Part shown: piece after piece, positions 8,442-19,000 of the stretch | Numbering within the stretch: the stretch's first letter is position 1 | Layout of the letters: every line of letters starts with the position of its first letter | Origin: Rebecca billardiae RCC1528 | Lineage: Eukaryota > Haptophyta | DNA length: 64,000 nucleotides | Direction: 5' to 3' | Assembly: GCA_965240325.2 (NCBI GenBank) | Contig: OZ251236.1 | Span: 1,550,001-1,614,000 of the forward strand | Notes under the pieces: generated by a model | What the model was told of the DNA's origin: nothing | The model's input: only the letters and a program-made list of their open reading frames with translations | The model's database searches: none | Position numbers and translations under genes: made by a program

Positions 8442-10862
8442 CTACGACTCTGCGACGACAGCGCTCAGCTCGAGCTCGGCCCCTGGCGCGCCCACCGCGC
8501 TGGTCCTGATGCCGCCAGCAGTCGCCAGCTGCGCCCACGCTCCGGCGCGCGCGCCGCCGCGCCGGGGCGGGCGCAGGCGGGCGGCGGCGGCGCCGAGAGC
8601 GCCGCGCCGCCAGCGCGTGCGCACGGCGAGGCACGCGAGCGTGAGCGCGATCGCGCCCGTGGCGATCGCGCCGGCGAGTGCGCTGGCGAGGCGTCTCGCC
8701 GGCATCCAGCCGCCAGCCGCCGCCGCCGCCGCCGCTGCAAGCGCGCCGCCGCCGGCAGCGGCGCTGCCAAGTGGCAGGCCGCGCGCGGCGAGGCCCTCCG
8801 CGCTCGCGCACGGCACGCGCCGCACCGCCGGCGGAGGCTCGGCGGCAGCGTCGGCGTGCGCGCCGTCGCGCACGGCGGTGCGCGCCTCCTGCACGAGCAG
8901 CGCGTCGCACTCCGCCTCCGCGCCGCGGCGCGCGACCGTGCGCACGGCGGCGAACGCGGCCGCGTGCGCTCGGCCGCTCAGGGTGACGTGCACCCAGCCG
9001 CGCCGCGCCGTCTCGGCGTGCAGGAGCTCCGGACGGGCGGCGAGCGCGCCCGCGGCGTGGAGGTCTGCGGGGAAGAAGGCGGCGCGCGCCTCGAGCCCGG
9101 CGCTCGTCACGGAGGGCGCCGCGTACTCGACGGCAACGAGCGCCGCGCCCGCGGCGCCGCCCTCCGCGCCAGCGGCCGCGCACGGCCGCGCGCCGCGGCA
9201 GTGTGTCGCCGCCCACGCGTTGTGTTGCCCGGCTGAGTAGAGCACGGCGTTGTTGGCGCCCTCGAGGGCGGAGAGCAGCCGGCGGCGCGCGGCCGGGTAC
9301 GCCGACCACGCGTCGGGCTCGAGGTCGAGGCCGTACCGGCCGGCAGCGAGCGCGCGGCGCGCGGCCGCGATCGTGTCGTTGCTCACAGCCTCGGGCGAGC
9401 CGCCGCCGCCGCCGCCGCCGCCGCTGGCACCGCCGCCGCCGCCATCGTCGCCGCCGCGCGCGGGCACGTACGTCGCGCCGGGTGCGGGCGGCTCGGTGAC
9501 GTTGGCGAGCGCACGCGCCCAGAGCTCCGCGCTGCGCGCGCCGCCCGGCGTCGCGCGCGCCGCCTCGATCGCCCCCTCCACGTCCGCCGCCACGCCGGGC
9601 GCCAGCAGCGCCGGCTGGCCCACCAGCTGCCAGGGCGTGCCCTCGGCGGCTGAGCGGCGCACGGCGGCGCGCAGCCACTCGAGCTGCGCGCCGCCGAGGA
9701 GCGCGTCTTCGGCGGAGTCGCGCAGCGCGTCGAGCCGGTCGCGCAGCGCGCGCACGCGCTGCGCCGCGCTCTCCCCGCCGCCCGCCGCGCCCGCCTCCTC
9801 CCACCGGCTGGGCGGCAGCCCGGCAAGCGCGCGCTCGAGCCAGCCCTCCGCGTCCGCGCGCGCCCACGGCTGGCGCGTGCGCGCGAGCAGCCGCGTCTCG
9901 AGGAGGAGGAGCGTGGCGAGCTGGCCGAAGTGGAGCTCGCGATACGCACCGCGCAGCTGCTCGCTGCCGCTCGCGCCCGCCGCGCCCGCCCGCGTCGGCA
10001 TCCACTCGTGGTACGCGCGCACCGCGTGCGCCGCGCGCGCCGCCCACGGACCGTGCGCCGTCGCGTTGTGCGCGGCCGCGCCGCCCGCCCACGCGCCGTC
10101 GGCGAGCTCGGCGTCGTCCCACACGGCGACGAGCGGAGCGGCGGCGGCGAGCGCCTGCAGATCCGCGTCCGTGCGGTACAGCGCGTGCCGCGCGCGGTAC
10201 TCCTCCAGCGTGAGCGCCTCGCGCTGCGGCGCGGCCGTGCCGGCGCGCGGCGCGGCCGGCTCGGCGGGGGGCGCGCTTTCGGCGCGCGCGGCGCGCAGGT
10301 AGCCGCCGACGTGCAGCCAGAGGTCGAGGGGCGGCTCGGCGTTGGCGGCGGCGCGGTACGCGTTGAAGTACCCCGCCTCCCACTCCGCGCCCGAGAACAC
10401 GCCGAAGCTGAGCGACGGCTGGTACGTGCCGCGCGGCGCGGGCAGACTGAACCGCCCCACAGGGCTGTGCGCGTCGCCGACGCAGAAGCGGTAGTAGAGC
10501 AAGCCCGGGCGCCAGCTCGGCACGGTCGCCTCGACCTTTACCGTCCAGTCCGCCTCGGCGCGCGCGACCGCCTCGCCCTCCGCGACCGCGTCCGCCATCC
10601 CGCGTGACGTCGAGACAAGCCAGCTGACGGCGAGCGGCGCGCGCGCGCCCTCATCCCCGCCGCGCGGCGTCACGCGCGTCCACAGGATGATCGAAGTGGG
10701 CCATGGGTCGCCACTCGCCACGCCGTGCTCGAACGACGCGACGGATGCCGCGGCGATTGTGTGTAGCACCTGGAGCGACGCGACGGACGCCGCGGCGATT
10801 GTGTGTAGCACCTGGAGCACCAGGAGCCACACCGCCACCGGTGGTCGCCGGCCGGCCGCCAT
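8442..10862 (-). CDS. PhoD-like alkaline phosphatase homologue with degenerate active site, membrane-anchored
   Basis: The 806-residue protein follows the PhoD (Pfam PhoD/PhoD_N) order. It has an N-terminal Fn3-like block FEHGVASGDPWPTSIILWTR (residues 44-63), then FGVFSGAEWEAGYFNAYR (153-170), LDLWLHVGGYLRA (179-191), EYRARHALYRTDADLQAL (221-238), VAVWDDAELADGAW (245-258), GAQLEWLRAAV and VAVEYAAPSVTS. Active PhoD proteins typically read SCxxY, GDYIYE, WDDHE and SGDxH at the metal-site positions. Here these read SGAEW, GGYLRA, WDDAE and SAGQH, so hydrolytic activity is doubtful. The N-terminus is a signal peptide whose hydrophobic core is tandemly duplicated. A hydrophobic segment near residues 725-747 (LAGAIATGAIALTLACLAV) followed by TRWRR suggests a C-terminal membrane anchor. 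The gene is divergent from the methyltransferase. The family call is secure; the activity call is inference. Confidence 0.82.
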   Translation of the reverse strand: MAAGRRPPVAVWLLVLQVLHTIAAASVASLQVLHTIAAASVASFEHGVASGDPWPTSIILWTRVTPRGGDEGARAPLAVSWLVSTSRGMADAVAEGEAVARAEADWTVKVEATVPSWRPGLLYYRFCVGDAHSPVGRFSLPAPRGTYQPSLSFGVFSGAEWEAGYFNAYRAAANAEPPLDLWLHVGGYLRAARAESAPPAEPAAPRAGTAAPQREALTLEEYRARHALYRTDADLQALAAAAPLVAVWDDAELADGAWAGGAAAHNATAHGPWAARAAHAVRAYHEWMPTRAGAAGASGSEQLRGAYRELHFGQLATLLLLETRLLARTRQPWARADAEGWLERALAGLPPSRWEEAGAAGGGESAAQRVRALRDRLDALRDSAEDALLGGAQLEWLRAAVRRSAAEGTPWQLVGQPALLAPGVAADVEGAIEAARATPGGARSAELWARALANVTEPPAPGATYVPARGGDDGGGGGASGGGGGGGGSPEAVSNDTIAAARRALAAGRYGLDLEPDAWSAYPAARRRLLSALEGANNAVLYSAGQHNAWAATHCRGARPCAAAGAEGGAAGAALVAVEYAAPSVTSAGLEARAAFFPADLHAAGALAARPELLHAETARRGWVHVTLSGRAHAAAFAAVRTVARRGAEAECDALLVQEARTAVRDGAHADAAAEPPPAVRRVPCASAEGLAARGLPLGSAAAGGGALAAAAAAAAGGWMPARRLASALAGAIATGAIALTLACLAVRTRWRRGALGAAAARLRPPRRGGARAGAWAQLATAGGIRTSAVGAPGAELELSAVVAES
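10735..10818 (-). repeat. 42-bp tandem duplication inside the PhoD-like signal peptide
   Basis: Units at 10735-10776 and 10777-10818 are identical except for one base (GGATGCC against GGACGCC). On the minus strand each encodes LQVLHTIAAASVAS, so the hydrophobic core and the small-residue cleavage region are present twice in frame. Confidence 0.95.
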
Positions 10863-11028
10863 CGCCGATCACGCCCGGGCCGCCCCAGCCGCCGCAACGG
10901 ACTTCGGAGTTCGGACTGGATCCCGCCCCGGCCCCCGGAGCGGGTGTGCGCACCAGGCCTTGGCGATCCGCGCGAACACGAATCATCATACGAATCTCGT
11001 GATTGCGACGGCCGCGTCGACACGCGCG
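10863..11028. promoter_or_regulatory. 166-bp divergent intergenic region, candidate bidirectional promoter
   Basis: The region lies between the minus-strand start of the PhoD-like gene (10862) and the plus-strand ATG of the methyltransferase (11029). Both 5' untranslated regions and at least one promoter must fit here unless transcription starts inside the opposite gene. A short AT-richer patch occurs at about 10980-11005. No TATA box or known operator was identified. Confidence 0.5.
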
Positions 11029-11664
11029 ATGGCCATGGACCTCGCGCAGGGGCTGCTCGTGTACAGCCTCGTGCTCTGCTGGGAGCGGCTGGCGTACGGC
11101 GTGGTGTACCACTACACGCCGACCTTCCGCCGCGTCTTCAACCTCGGCGCGAGCGGCAAGGCCGACCTGAGCATCATGCACACGCTCGTCGGCACCTTCA
11201 AGGTCGTGCAGGTGTGCACGGTCGCGTACGACATCCTCTCGCGCGTCGAATGGCGCGAGGCGCTGCTGCGCATGGAGTGGGCGGCGGTGGGCTCGAGCAT
11301 CACGTCTAACGCGCTCGCCCAGCCCGCGCGCCTCGCCGCCGCGCTCCTCCTGCTCGGCTTTGGCCAGCTGCTGAACGTGAGCATCTACTCGGCGATCGGC
11401 TCGGTGGGTGTGCACTACGGGCACCAGCTGGGGCACGACGTGCCGTGGTGCACGGGCTGGCCGTTCACATGGCTCTCCAACCCGCAGTACATCGGCGTCG
11501 TGCTCACCTTCTGGGGCGTGTACCTCTTCTTCGCGCCCACGTGGCCGTGGGGCGCGCTGGCGTGGTACACGATCCCGCTCGTGATCAGCGCGCTCTACAC
11601 CGCCTCGTGCAACGTGCTCGAGGCGGGCACGCCGCGGCATACGCTCGGCGTGAAGCGCGCGTGA
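11029..11664 (+). CDS. PEMT: Phosphatidylethanolamine/phospholipid N-methyltransferase (PEMT/PLMT family)
   Basis: The frame is open further upstream, but MAMDLAQGLLVYSLVLCWER at 11029 is the natural start, giving 211 residues, close to the usual 200 or so for PEMT/PLMT. The protein is hydrophobic with several membrane segments: the N-terminal LAQGLLVYSLVLCW, then LAAALLLLGFGQLLNVSIYSAIG, YIGVVLTFWGVYLFFAP and WYTIPLVISALYTASCNVLEA. The family signature lies in the second half: GVHYGHQLGHDVPWCTGWPF, then LSNPQYIGVVLTFWG. It corresponds to the VPWCTGFPF...NPQYVG block of algal and animal enzymes that binds S-adenosylmethionine at the membrane. The expected role is SAM-dependent methylation of phosphatidyl-mono- and dimethylethanolamine to phosphatidylcholine in the ER. 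A second ATG (11035) is also possible. The substrate step (first or later methylations) cannot be read from sequence. Confidence 0.85.
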   Translation: MAMDLAQGLLVYSLVLCWERLAYGVVYHYTPTFRRVFNLGASGKADLSIMHTLVGTFKVVQVCTVAYDILSRVEWREALLRMEWAAVGSSITSNALAQPARLAAALLLLGFGQLLNVSIYSAIGSVGVHYGHQLGHDVPWCTGWPFTWLSNPQYIGVVLTFWGVYLFFAPTWPWGALAWYTIPLVISALYTASCNVLEAGTPRHTLGVKRA

Positions 11665-13053
11665 GCGCCAGCCGCGCGCGTCACGCGAGCGGCTCGCCGC
11701 GCGCAAGGCACCCGAGGCCACGCGCAGAACGCCGCCACGGGCGCGGGCTGGGCTGCAGGCCATGTGCCACGCGCACACCCCGCCGGGCTCGTCCTGGCTG
11801 GGCCGCAGGCTCGTGCGACCTAGCTGCCGCGTGCCACGTGACGGGACATTGCTGGCGACGTTTCGGCTCGCGCCCTCGCCGTGGGTGCTTGCAAGAAGCA
11901 GGCGTGCGCACACGTTATTAGTTGGTCATAGCTCCCAGCATCACGGCGCATCAGCGGCACCACGCTCGCCGGCGTGAGGACGTCCTCCGACGGCCTCTGA
12001 GTCTGGCTGAAGGCGGTTTGAGGTGCCAGTGCATGCCCACAGTGGCCCGCAGTGGGTTGGCGTGGCCTCCGCAGTCGTCCAGCACGTGTTTGGGCCGACG
12101 CCGTAGCGCGGCGCGGATGCTCATGGAGTCCGATGCACGCGGGCGCGGTCAGCCCGCGGTGAGGTCGCAAGCCGAACCTTCAACCAGCCGTGGACGGTGG
12201 AACTACTCATCCGAGTCATCGGGATCGGGGATAACTTAAGAGCTGGTCGATCGGCAGCAAACCAACGTCGCATGCGGCCACCGGATGAACGGACAGTTAC
12301 TACTGTGCACACGGTCACGGCGCCAGCCGGACTCCCGGAGGAGGACTCACTGATTCAGAGTGAGGAGGCGCCGCCGCGACTCGCGAACGGCGAGTGGCGC
12401 GTCCACGGCCGTGGCGAGACTGAGAGGCGTCCGGACCGTGAAGTTCTCACTCATCTCAGTCGCGCTCGCGCGCTTCCCGCGCCGGGGGCCCCGTGTACGC
12501 CCGTCGTCGCCCTCGCCGCTGGGTGCCAAACCGGGCTCAAGTTCCACCGAGCGCTCCATGGCCTACAACTACGCGCTTACGACAAATTTGGTTTATCGTA
12601 ACCAGATTTGTTAATGTTATAGTCATACAGGCGATTGCCGATTGGGTAGCCCCGAGCTAATAATAGCACCATTAATACTGGCGATTAAATACCTATGGTA
12701 CGTGTGATATGCTCATAGCAGTACAGTAAACACGAACTCGACATTCATATTAATCGACTTAACGGCGGCGGGGTGGGGCAGTATTATTGCTCTCCTAATT
12801 TCAAATTCGTGGATGGCCACGACCTACCCACTTTCCAATTGGTTGGTTTCGTGGCTGATGAATGGTGGAGTGGTTGCTATTCATCAATATTGCTATTCAC
12901 GGTTTCATCTCAGGGTTGTTATCTAGAGCGCCGCTGCCCGCCTGCCGCGGGTGTGCGCATCTCCGCGAGTGGTCGAGTAGCCGACGTGCGCAACCACTCA
13001 AGGCCTCCGACCCTCCGTTAGTATCTCCGCTCGCAGGCCCGGGCGCCGCAGCC
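11665..13053. other. Intergenic region with AT-rich island upstream of giant gene A
   Basis: About 1.4 kb contains only short, unsupported open frames. The first 900 bases are GC-rich and featureless. Between roughly 12570 and 12900 composition drops sharply, with many A/T runs such as GATTAAATACC and CATATTAATCG. This island directly precedes gene A and is not homologous to the spacers preceding genes B and C, so A has its own 5' regulatory region. The gene A frame is open upstream to 12862 in the edge of this island, but the signal peptide starts at 13054. Confidence 0.5.
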
Positions 13054-16000
13054 ATGCGACCGCGCAAGTGGACGCTCACTCAAGCGGCGGTGCTGCTGCT
13101 CGCAGTCGCGCCGGGCACCGTGAATGCGCAGTTCGTGAGCATCGAACGTGAGCAGAAGATCTCGGCCACGTCTGGCGGGCTTGATGCGTCCTCCGTGTCG
13201 GCGGGCGACGAGCTCGGCTGGAAAGGCCTTGCCTTTGTGGGCGACTTGGACGGCGACGGCGTACCCGACGCGGTCGCCGGGCTGCACATGGCGTCGTCCG
13301 CCGATGGCGCAGCACTCGTGCTCTTCCTGCGCGCGAACGGCACCGTCCACACCGAGCAACGCCTTGCGTCCGGCCAGCGCGGTCTGCCCGTCCTCGTGTC
13401 CGCGGGCAAGTTTGGTGCCGGCGTCGCCGCGCTCGGCGACGTTAACAACGATGGCGTGCCAGACGTGGCGATCGGTGCGAGCGAGGCTGGCGGCGGGCGA
13501 GTCTACATGTGCTTCATGAACGCCGACGGCACCGTCAACGCCACCGAGCAGATCGGTCAGGGCTTGGGCGGCTTCACCGGCACGCTCGGCAGCTCGGACC
13601 TGTTCGGGCAAGCGCTGGCTAACGCGGGCGATCTCGACGGTGACGGAAATCTCGAGCTGCTCGTCGGCGCGCCCGGTGACAGCGCGATGTACGTGCTCTT
13701 CACCAACAGCACCGGCACCGTCACCTCGCACACCAAGATTGCGGCGGGCAGCGGCGGCTTGGTCGCAGCCCCCAGCGCCAATGACGTCTTCGGCGAAGCA
13801 CTGGCCGGGCTCGGCGACGTGAACGGTGACGGTGTGCCCGACGCGCTGGTGGGCGCGCCCGGCGACAAGGACGGCGGCAACCAGGCGGGCGCCGTGTACG
13901 TGCTCATGCTCGATGCCACCGGCGCGGTCATCGCCGAGCAGAAGATCACGGAAGGGCTCGTGAACCCGCCCGGTGGCTTTGACCGCTTCGGCTTTGCGGT
14001 GTCAGCACTCGGCGACCTGAATGGGGACGGCGTCGTCGACTGTGCGGTGGGCGCGGAGAGCACGGACGACGGCGTGTCGAACTCCGGCTCCGTGTACATC
14101 CTCCTCCTCACCTCCGCGGGCGCGGTGCTCGATGAGCGCAAGATCAACACCCTCAGCACAGACCTGACGGCCGAGCTGGCATCGGGCGACCATCTCGGGT
14201 CGGCACTGAGCGCGGCGGACGTGGACGCGGATGGGACGGTCGACCTGCTGGTTGGCGCGTGGGGGGACGACGACGGCGGCTCGGACGCTGGAGCGATCTA
14301 CCTGTGGCACCTCAACGCCTGGCAACCGCCGTCGCCACCGCCATCACCGCCACCACCGGCACCACCGCCGAGCCCACCGCCCGCGGCGCTGCTCCCGAGC
14401 CCGCCACCATCGCCGCCGCCATCACCGCCGCCGAGCCCGCCGCCGAGCCCACCGCCGAGCCCGCCGCCCAGCCCGCCGCCCAGCCCGCCGCCCAGCCCGC
14501 CGCCGTCGCCGCCGCCGAGCCCGCCGCCGCCCACTCCGCCACCGAGCCCACCGCCGAGCCCGCCGCCGAGCCCGCCTCCCAGCCCGCCGCCCAGCCCGCC
14601 GCCGCCAAGCCCGCCGCCGAGCCCGCCGCCGAGCCCGCCGCCGTCGCCGCCGCCAAGCCCGCCACCCTCCCCGCCGCCGTCATCACCACATCCCACGCCG
14701 CCACCAAGCCCGCCGCCAACACCACCGCCCTCCCCGCCGCCGAGCCCGCTGCCCCGGAGCCCGCCACCGAGCCCGCCGCCTGCCCCTCCGCCCAGCCCAC
14801 CGCCGAGCCCGCCACCGCCATCGCCACCACCGTCGCCGCCGCCGAGCCCGCCACCCACCCCACCGCCAAGCTCGCCGCCCTCGCCACCGCCCTCGCCGCC
14901 ACCCTCGCCGCCTCCCTCGTCGCCGCCTCCGGTGCCGCCGCCGAGCCCACCTCCAAGCCCGCCTCCGAGTCGACCGCCGAGTCCGCCACCGAGCCCGCCG
15001 CCGAGCCCGCCGCCGCCGAGCCCGCCGCCGAGCCCGCCGCCATCACCGCCACCTTCGCCGCCACCGTCACCGCCGCCGCCGAGTCCGCCGCCGAGCCCGC
15101 CGCCGAGCCCACCACCAAGACCCCCGCCAAGCCCGCCACCGCCATCGCCACCCCCGTCGCCGCCGCCGAGCCCGCCACCCTCCCCGCCGCCGAGTTCGCC
15201 GCCCAGCCCGCCGCCCACCCCGCCGCCCAGCCCACCGCCCAGCCCACCGCCCAGCCCGCCGCCACCGTCCCCTCCGCCATCGCCCCCGCCATCTCCGCCG
15301 CCGTTGCCACCGCCGTCGCCGCCGCCGCCATCACTGCCGCCGAGCCCGCCGCCGAGCCCACCGCCGAGCCCGCCGCCGAGCCCGCCGCCGCCAGGCTCTC
15401 CGCCGAGTCCGCCGCCGAGCCCACCGCCGACTCCGCCACCATCGCCACCGCCGCCGGGCCCGCCGCCGAGCCCGCCACCGTCACCGCTACCGGGCCCTCC
15501 GCCGAGCCCGCCACCGCCATCACCGCCTCCGTCGCCTCCGCCGAGCCTGCCACCGAGCCCGCCGCCGAGCCCGCCGCCATCGCCACCGCCACCCAGCCCG
15601 CCACCACGCCCGCCGCCATCGCCGCCACCAAGCCCACCACCGAGCCCAACGCCGCCGTCCCCACCGCCGTCCCCACCGCCATCGCCGCCGCCGGCGCCGC
15701 CACCCTCGCCGCCGCCGCCGTTGCCGCCGCCGAGCCCGCCGCCGAGCCCGCCGCCGAGCCCGCCGCCGAGCCCGCCGCCGCCAAGCCCACCGCCGAGCCC
15801 GCCTCCGAGCCCACCACCGAGCCCGTCGCCATCGACGCCGCCGCCGAGCCCGCCGCCGAGCCCGCCGCCGAGCCCGCCACCATCACCACCGCCATCGCCA
15901 CCACCGAGCCTGCCGCCGCCATCGCCGCCACCGTCGCCACCGCCGAGCCCGCCGCCGAGCCCGCCGCCATTGCCACCGCCGTCGCCGCCGCCGAGCCCGC

Positions 16001-19000
16001 CGCCGAGCCCGCCGCCATCGCCACCGCCGTCGCCACCGCCGAGCCCGCCGCCGAGCCCGCCGCCGAGCCCGCCGCCCCCGAGCCCGCCGCCGAGCCCGCC
16101 ACCGTCGCCACCACCATCACCGCCGCCGAGCCCGCCGCCGCCGAGCCCGCCGCCGTCGCCGCCGCCAAGCCCGCCACCCTCCCCGCCGCCGTCACCACCA
16201 CCGCCCACGCCACCACCAAGCCCGCCGCCAACACCACCGCCCTCCCCGCCGCCGAGCCCGCCGCCGCCGAGCCCGCCACCGAGCCCGCCACCTGCCCCTC
16301 CGCCCAGCCCACCGCCGAGCCCGCCGCCGCCATCGCCACCACCGTCGCCGCCGCCGAGCCCGCCGCCGAGCCCGCCGCCCCGCCCGCCGCCCAGCCCGCC
16401 GCCCAGCCCGCCGCCCAGCCCGCCGCCCAGCCCGCCGCCGCCGTCCCCTCCACCATCGCCACCGCCATCTCCGCCGCCGCCGCCGCCACCCTCGCCGCCG
16501 CCGCCATCGCTGCCGCCGAGCCCGCCGCCGAGCCCGCCGCCGAGCCCGCCGCCGAGCCCGCCGCCGCCGAGCCCTCCGCCGAGCCCGCCGCCGAGCCTAC
16601 CACCGAGCCCGCCGCCATCGCCGCCGCCGCCGAGCCCGCCGCCGAGCCCGCCACCATCACCACCGCCATCGCCACCACCGAGCCCGCCGCCGCCATCGCC
16701 GCCGCCGTCGCCACCGCCGAGCCCGCCACCGAGCCCGCCACCGAGCCCGCCGCCGCCGAGCCCGCCGCCGAGCCCGCCGCCGTCGCCACCACCATCACCG
16801 CCGCCGAGCCCGCCGCCGCCGAGCCCGCCGCCGTCGCCGCCGCCAAGCCCGCCACCCTCCCCGCCGCCGTCACCACCACCGCCTACGCCACCGCCAAGCC
16901 CGCCGCCAACACCACCGCCCTCCCCGCCGCCGAGCCCGCCGCCGCCGAGCCCGCCGCCGAGCCCGCCGCCATTGCCACCGCCGTCGCCACCGCCGAGCCC
17001 GCCGCCGAGCCCGCCGCCATTGCCACCGCCGTCGCCGCCGCCGAGCCCGCCGCCGAGCCCGCCGCCATCGCCACCGCCGTCGCCACCGCCGAGCCCGCCG
17101 CCGAGCCCGCCGCCGAGCCCGCCGCCCCCGAGCCCGCCGCCGAGCCCGCCACCGTCGCCACCACCATCACCGCCGCCGAGCCCGCCGCCGCCGAGCCCGC
17201 CGCCGTCGCCGCCGCCAAGCCCGCCACCCTCCCCGCCGCCGTCACCACCACCGCCCACGTCACCACCAAGCCCGCCGCCAACACCACCGCCCTCCCCGCC
17301 GCCGAGCCCGCCGCCGCCGAGCCCGCCACCGAGCCCGCCACCTGCCCCTCCGCCCAGCCCACCGCCGAGCCCGCCGCCGCCATCGCCACCACCGTCGCCG
17401 CCGCCGAGCCCGCCGCCGAGCCCGCCGCCCCGCCCGCCGCCCAGCCCGCCGCCCAGCCCGCCGCCCAGCCCGCCGCCCAGCCCGCCGCCGCCGTCCCCTC
17501 CACCATCGCCACCGCCATCTTCGCCGCCGTCGCCGCCACCTTCGTCGCCGCCGCCATCGCTGCCGCCGAGCCCGCCGCCGAGCCCGCCGCCCAGCCCGCC
17601 GCCCAGCCCGCCGCCGCTGAGCCCTCCGCCCATCCCGCCACCGTCGCCACCACCATCACCGCCGCCGAGCCCGCCGCCGCCGAGCCCGCCGCCGTCGCCG
17701 CCGCCAAGCCCGCCACCCTCCCCGCCGCCGTCACCACCACCGCCCACGCCACCACCAAGCCCGCCGCCAACACCACCGCCCTCCCCGCCGCCGAGCCCGC
17801 CGCCGCCGAGCCCGCCGCCGAGCCCGCCGCCTGCCCCTCCGCCCAGCCCACCGCCGAGCCCGCCACCGCCATCGCCACCACCGTCGCCGCCGCCGAGCCC
17901 GCCGCCGAGCCCGCCGCCGAGCCCGCCGCCCAGCCCGCCGCCCAGCCCGCCGCCCAGCCCGCCGCCCAGCCCGCCGCCCAGCCCGCCGCCCAGCCCACCG
18001 CCCAGCCCGCCGCCATCGCCGCCGCCGCCGAGCCCGCCGCCGAGCCCGCCACCGTCACCGCCTCCGAGCCCTCCGCCGAGTCCGCCACCGCCATCACCAC
18101 CTCCGTCGCCACCCCCGAGCCCGCCACCGAGCCCTCCGCCGAGCCCTCCGCCACCAAGCCCGCCTCCGAGCCCGCCACCGACACCGCCGCCATCGCCGCC
18201 GCCAAGTCCGCCGCCGCCGAGTCCGCCACCGTCGCCACCGCCGAGCCCGCCGCCGAGCCCGCCGCCCAGCCCGCCGCCGCCGAGCCCGCCGCCGAGCCCG
18301 CCGCCGACACCACCGCCATCGCCACCGCCATCGCCTCCGCCACCGAGCCCACCGCCAAGCCCGCCGCCATCGCCGCCACCGAGCCCGCCGCCCAGCCCGC
18401 CGCCGCCGTCTCCACCGCCATCGCCCCCGCCATCTCCTCCGCCGTCGCCGCCGCCGTCGCCGCCGCCGCCGAGCTCGCCGCCGAGCCCGCCGCCGAGCCC
18501 GCCGCCGAGCCCTCCGCCGAGCCCGCCACCGCCATCACCGCCTCCGTCGCCTCCGCCGAGCCCGCCACCGAGCCCTCCGCCGAGCCCGCCGCCCCCAAGC
18601 CCGCCTCCGAGCCCGCCGCCGACACCACCGCCTTCGCCACCGCCATCGCCGCCGCCGCCGAGCCCCCCGCCGAGTCCCCCGCCGAGCCCGCCTCCGGCGC
18701 CGCCGCCCAGCCCGCCGCCGCCAAGCCCGCCGCCATCGCCACCGCCGTCGCCGCCGCCGTCGCCACCGCCGTCGCCGCCACCGCCAAGCCCGCCACCGAG
18801 CCCGCCGCCAGCCCCGCCCCCGAGTCCGCCGCCGCCGAGCCCGCCACCGAGCCCGCCACCATCGCCGCCGCCGAGCCCTCCGCCGAGCCCGCCGCCGCCC
18901 AGCCCGCCGCCATCGCCGCCGCCCAGCCCGCCACCCAACCCGCCGCCATCGCCGCCGCCCAGCCCGCCGCCCAGTCCGCCGCCGGCACCGCCACCGAGCC

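Noticed and set aside
8230-10383. 717-codon Arg/Ala-rich minus-strand frame over the PhoD-like gene
   Set aside because: It is a shadow of the PhoD-like frame, without domains or sensible composition.
10651-11913. 420-codon minus-strand frame across the divergent promoter and methyltransferase
   Set aside because: It covers the antisense of a clearly conserved PEMT gene and has no recognisable domain.
11665-12861. Short open frames at 11922-12239, 12197-12601 and neighbours as small genes
   Set aside because: There are no recognisable domains, signal peptides or composition typical of the neighbouring genes; they are expected by chance in GC-rich DNA.
12862-13053. Upstream extension of gene A to an ATG at 12862
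   Set aside because: The extension is not signal-like, and the ATG at 13054 yields a signal peptide matching those of B and C. It was kept as an alternative only.
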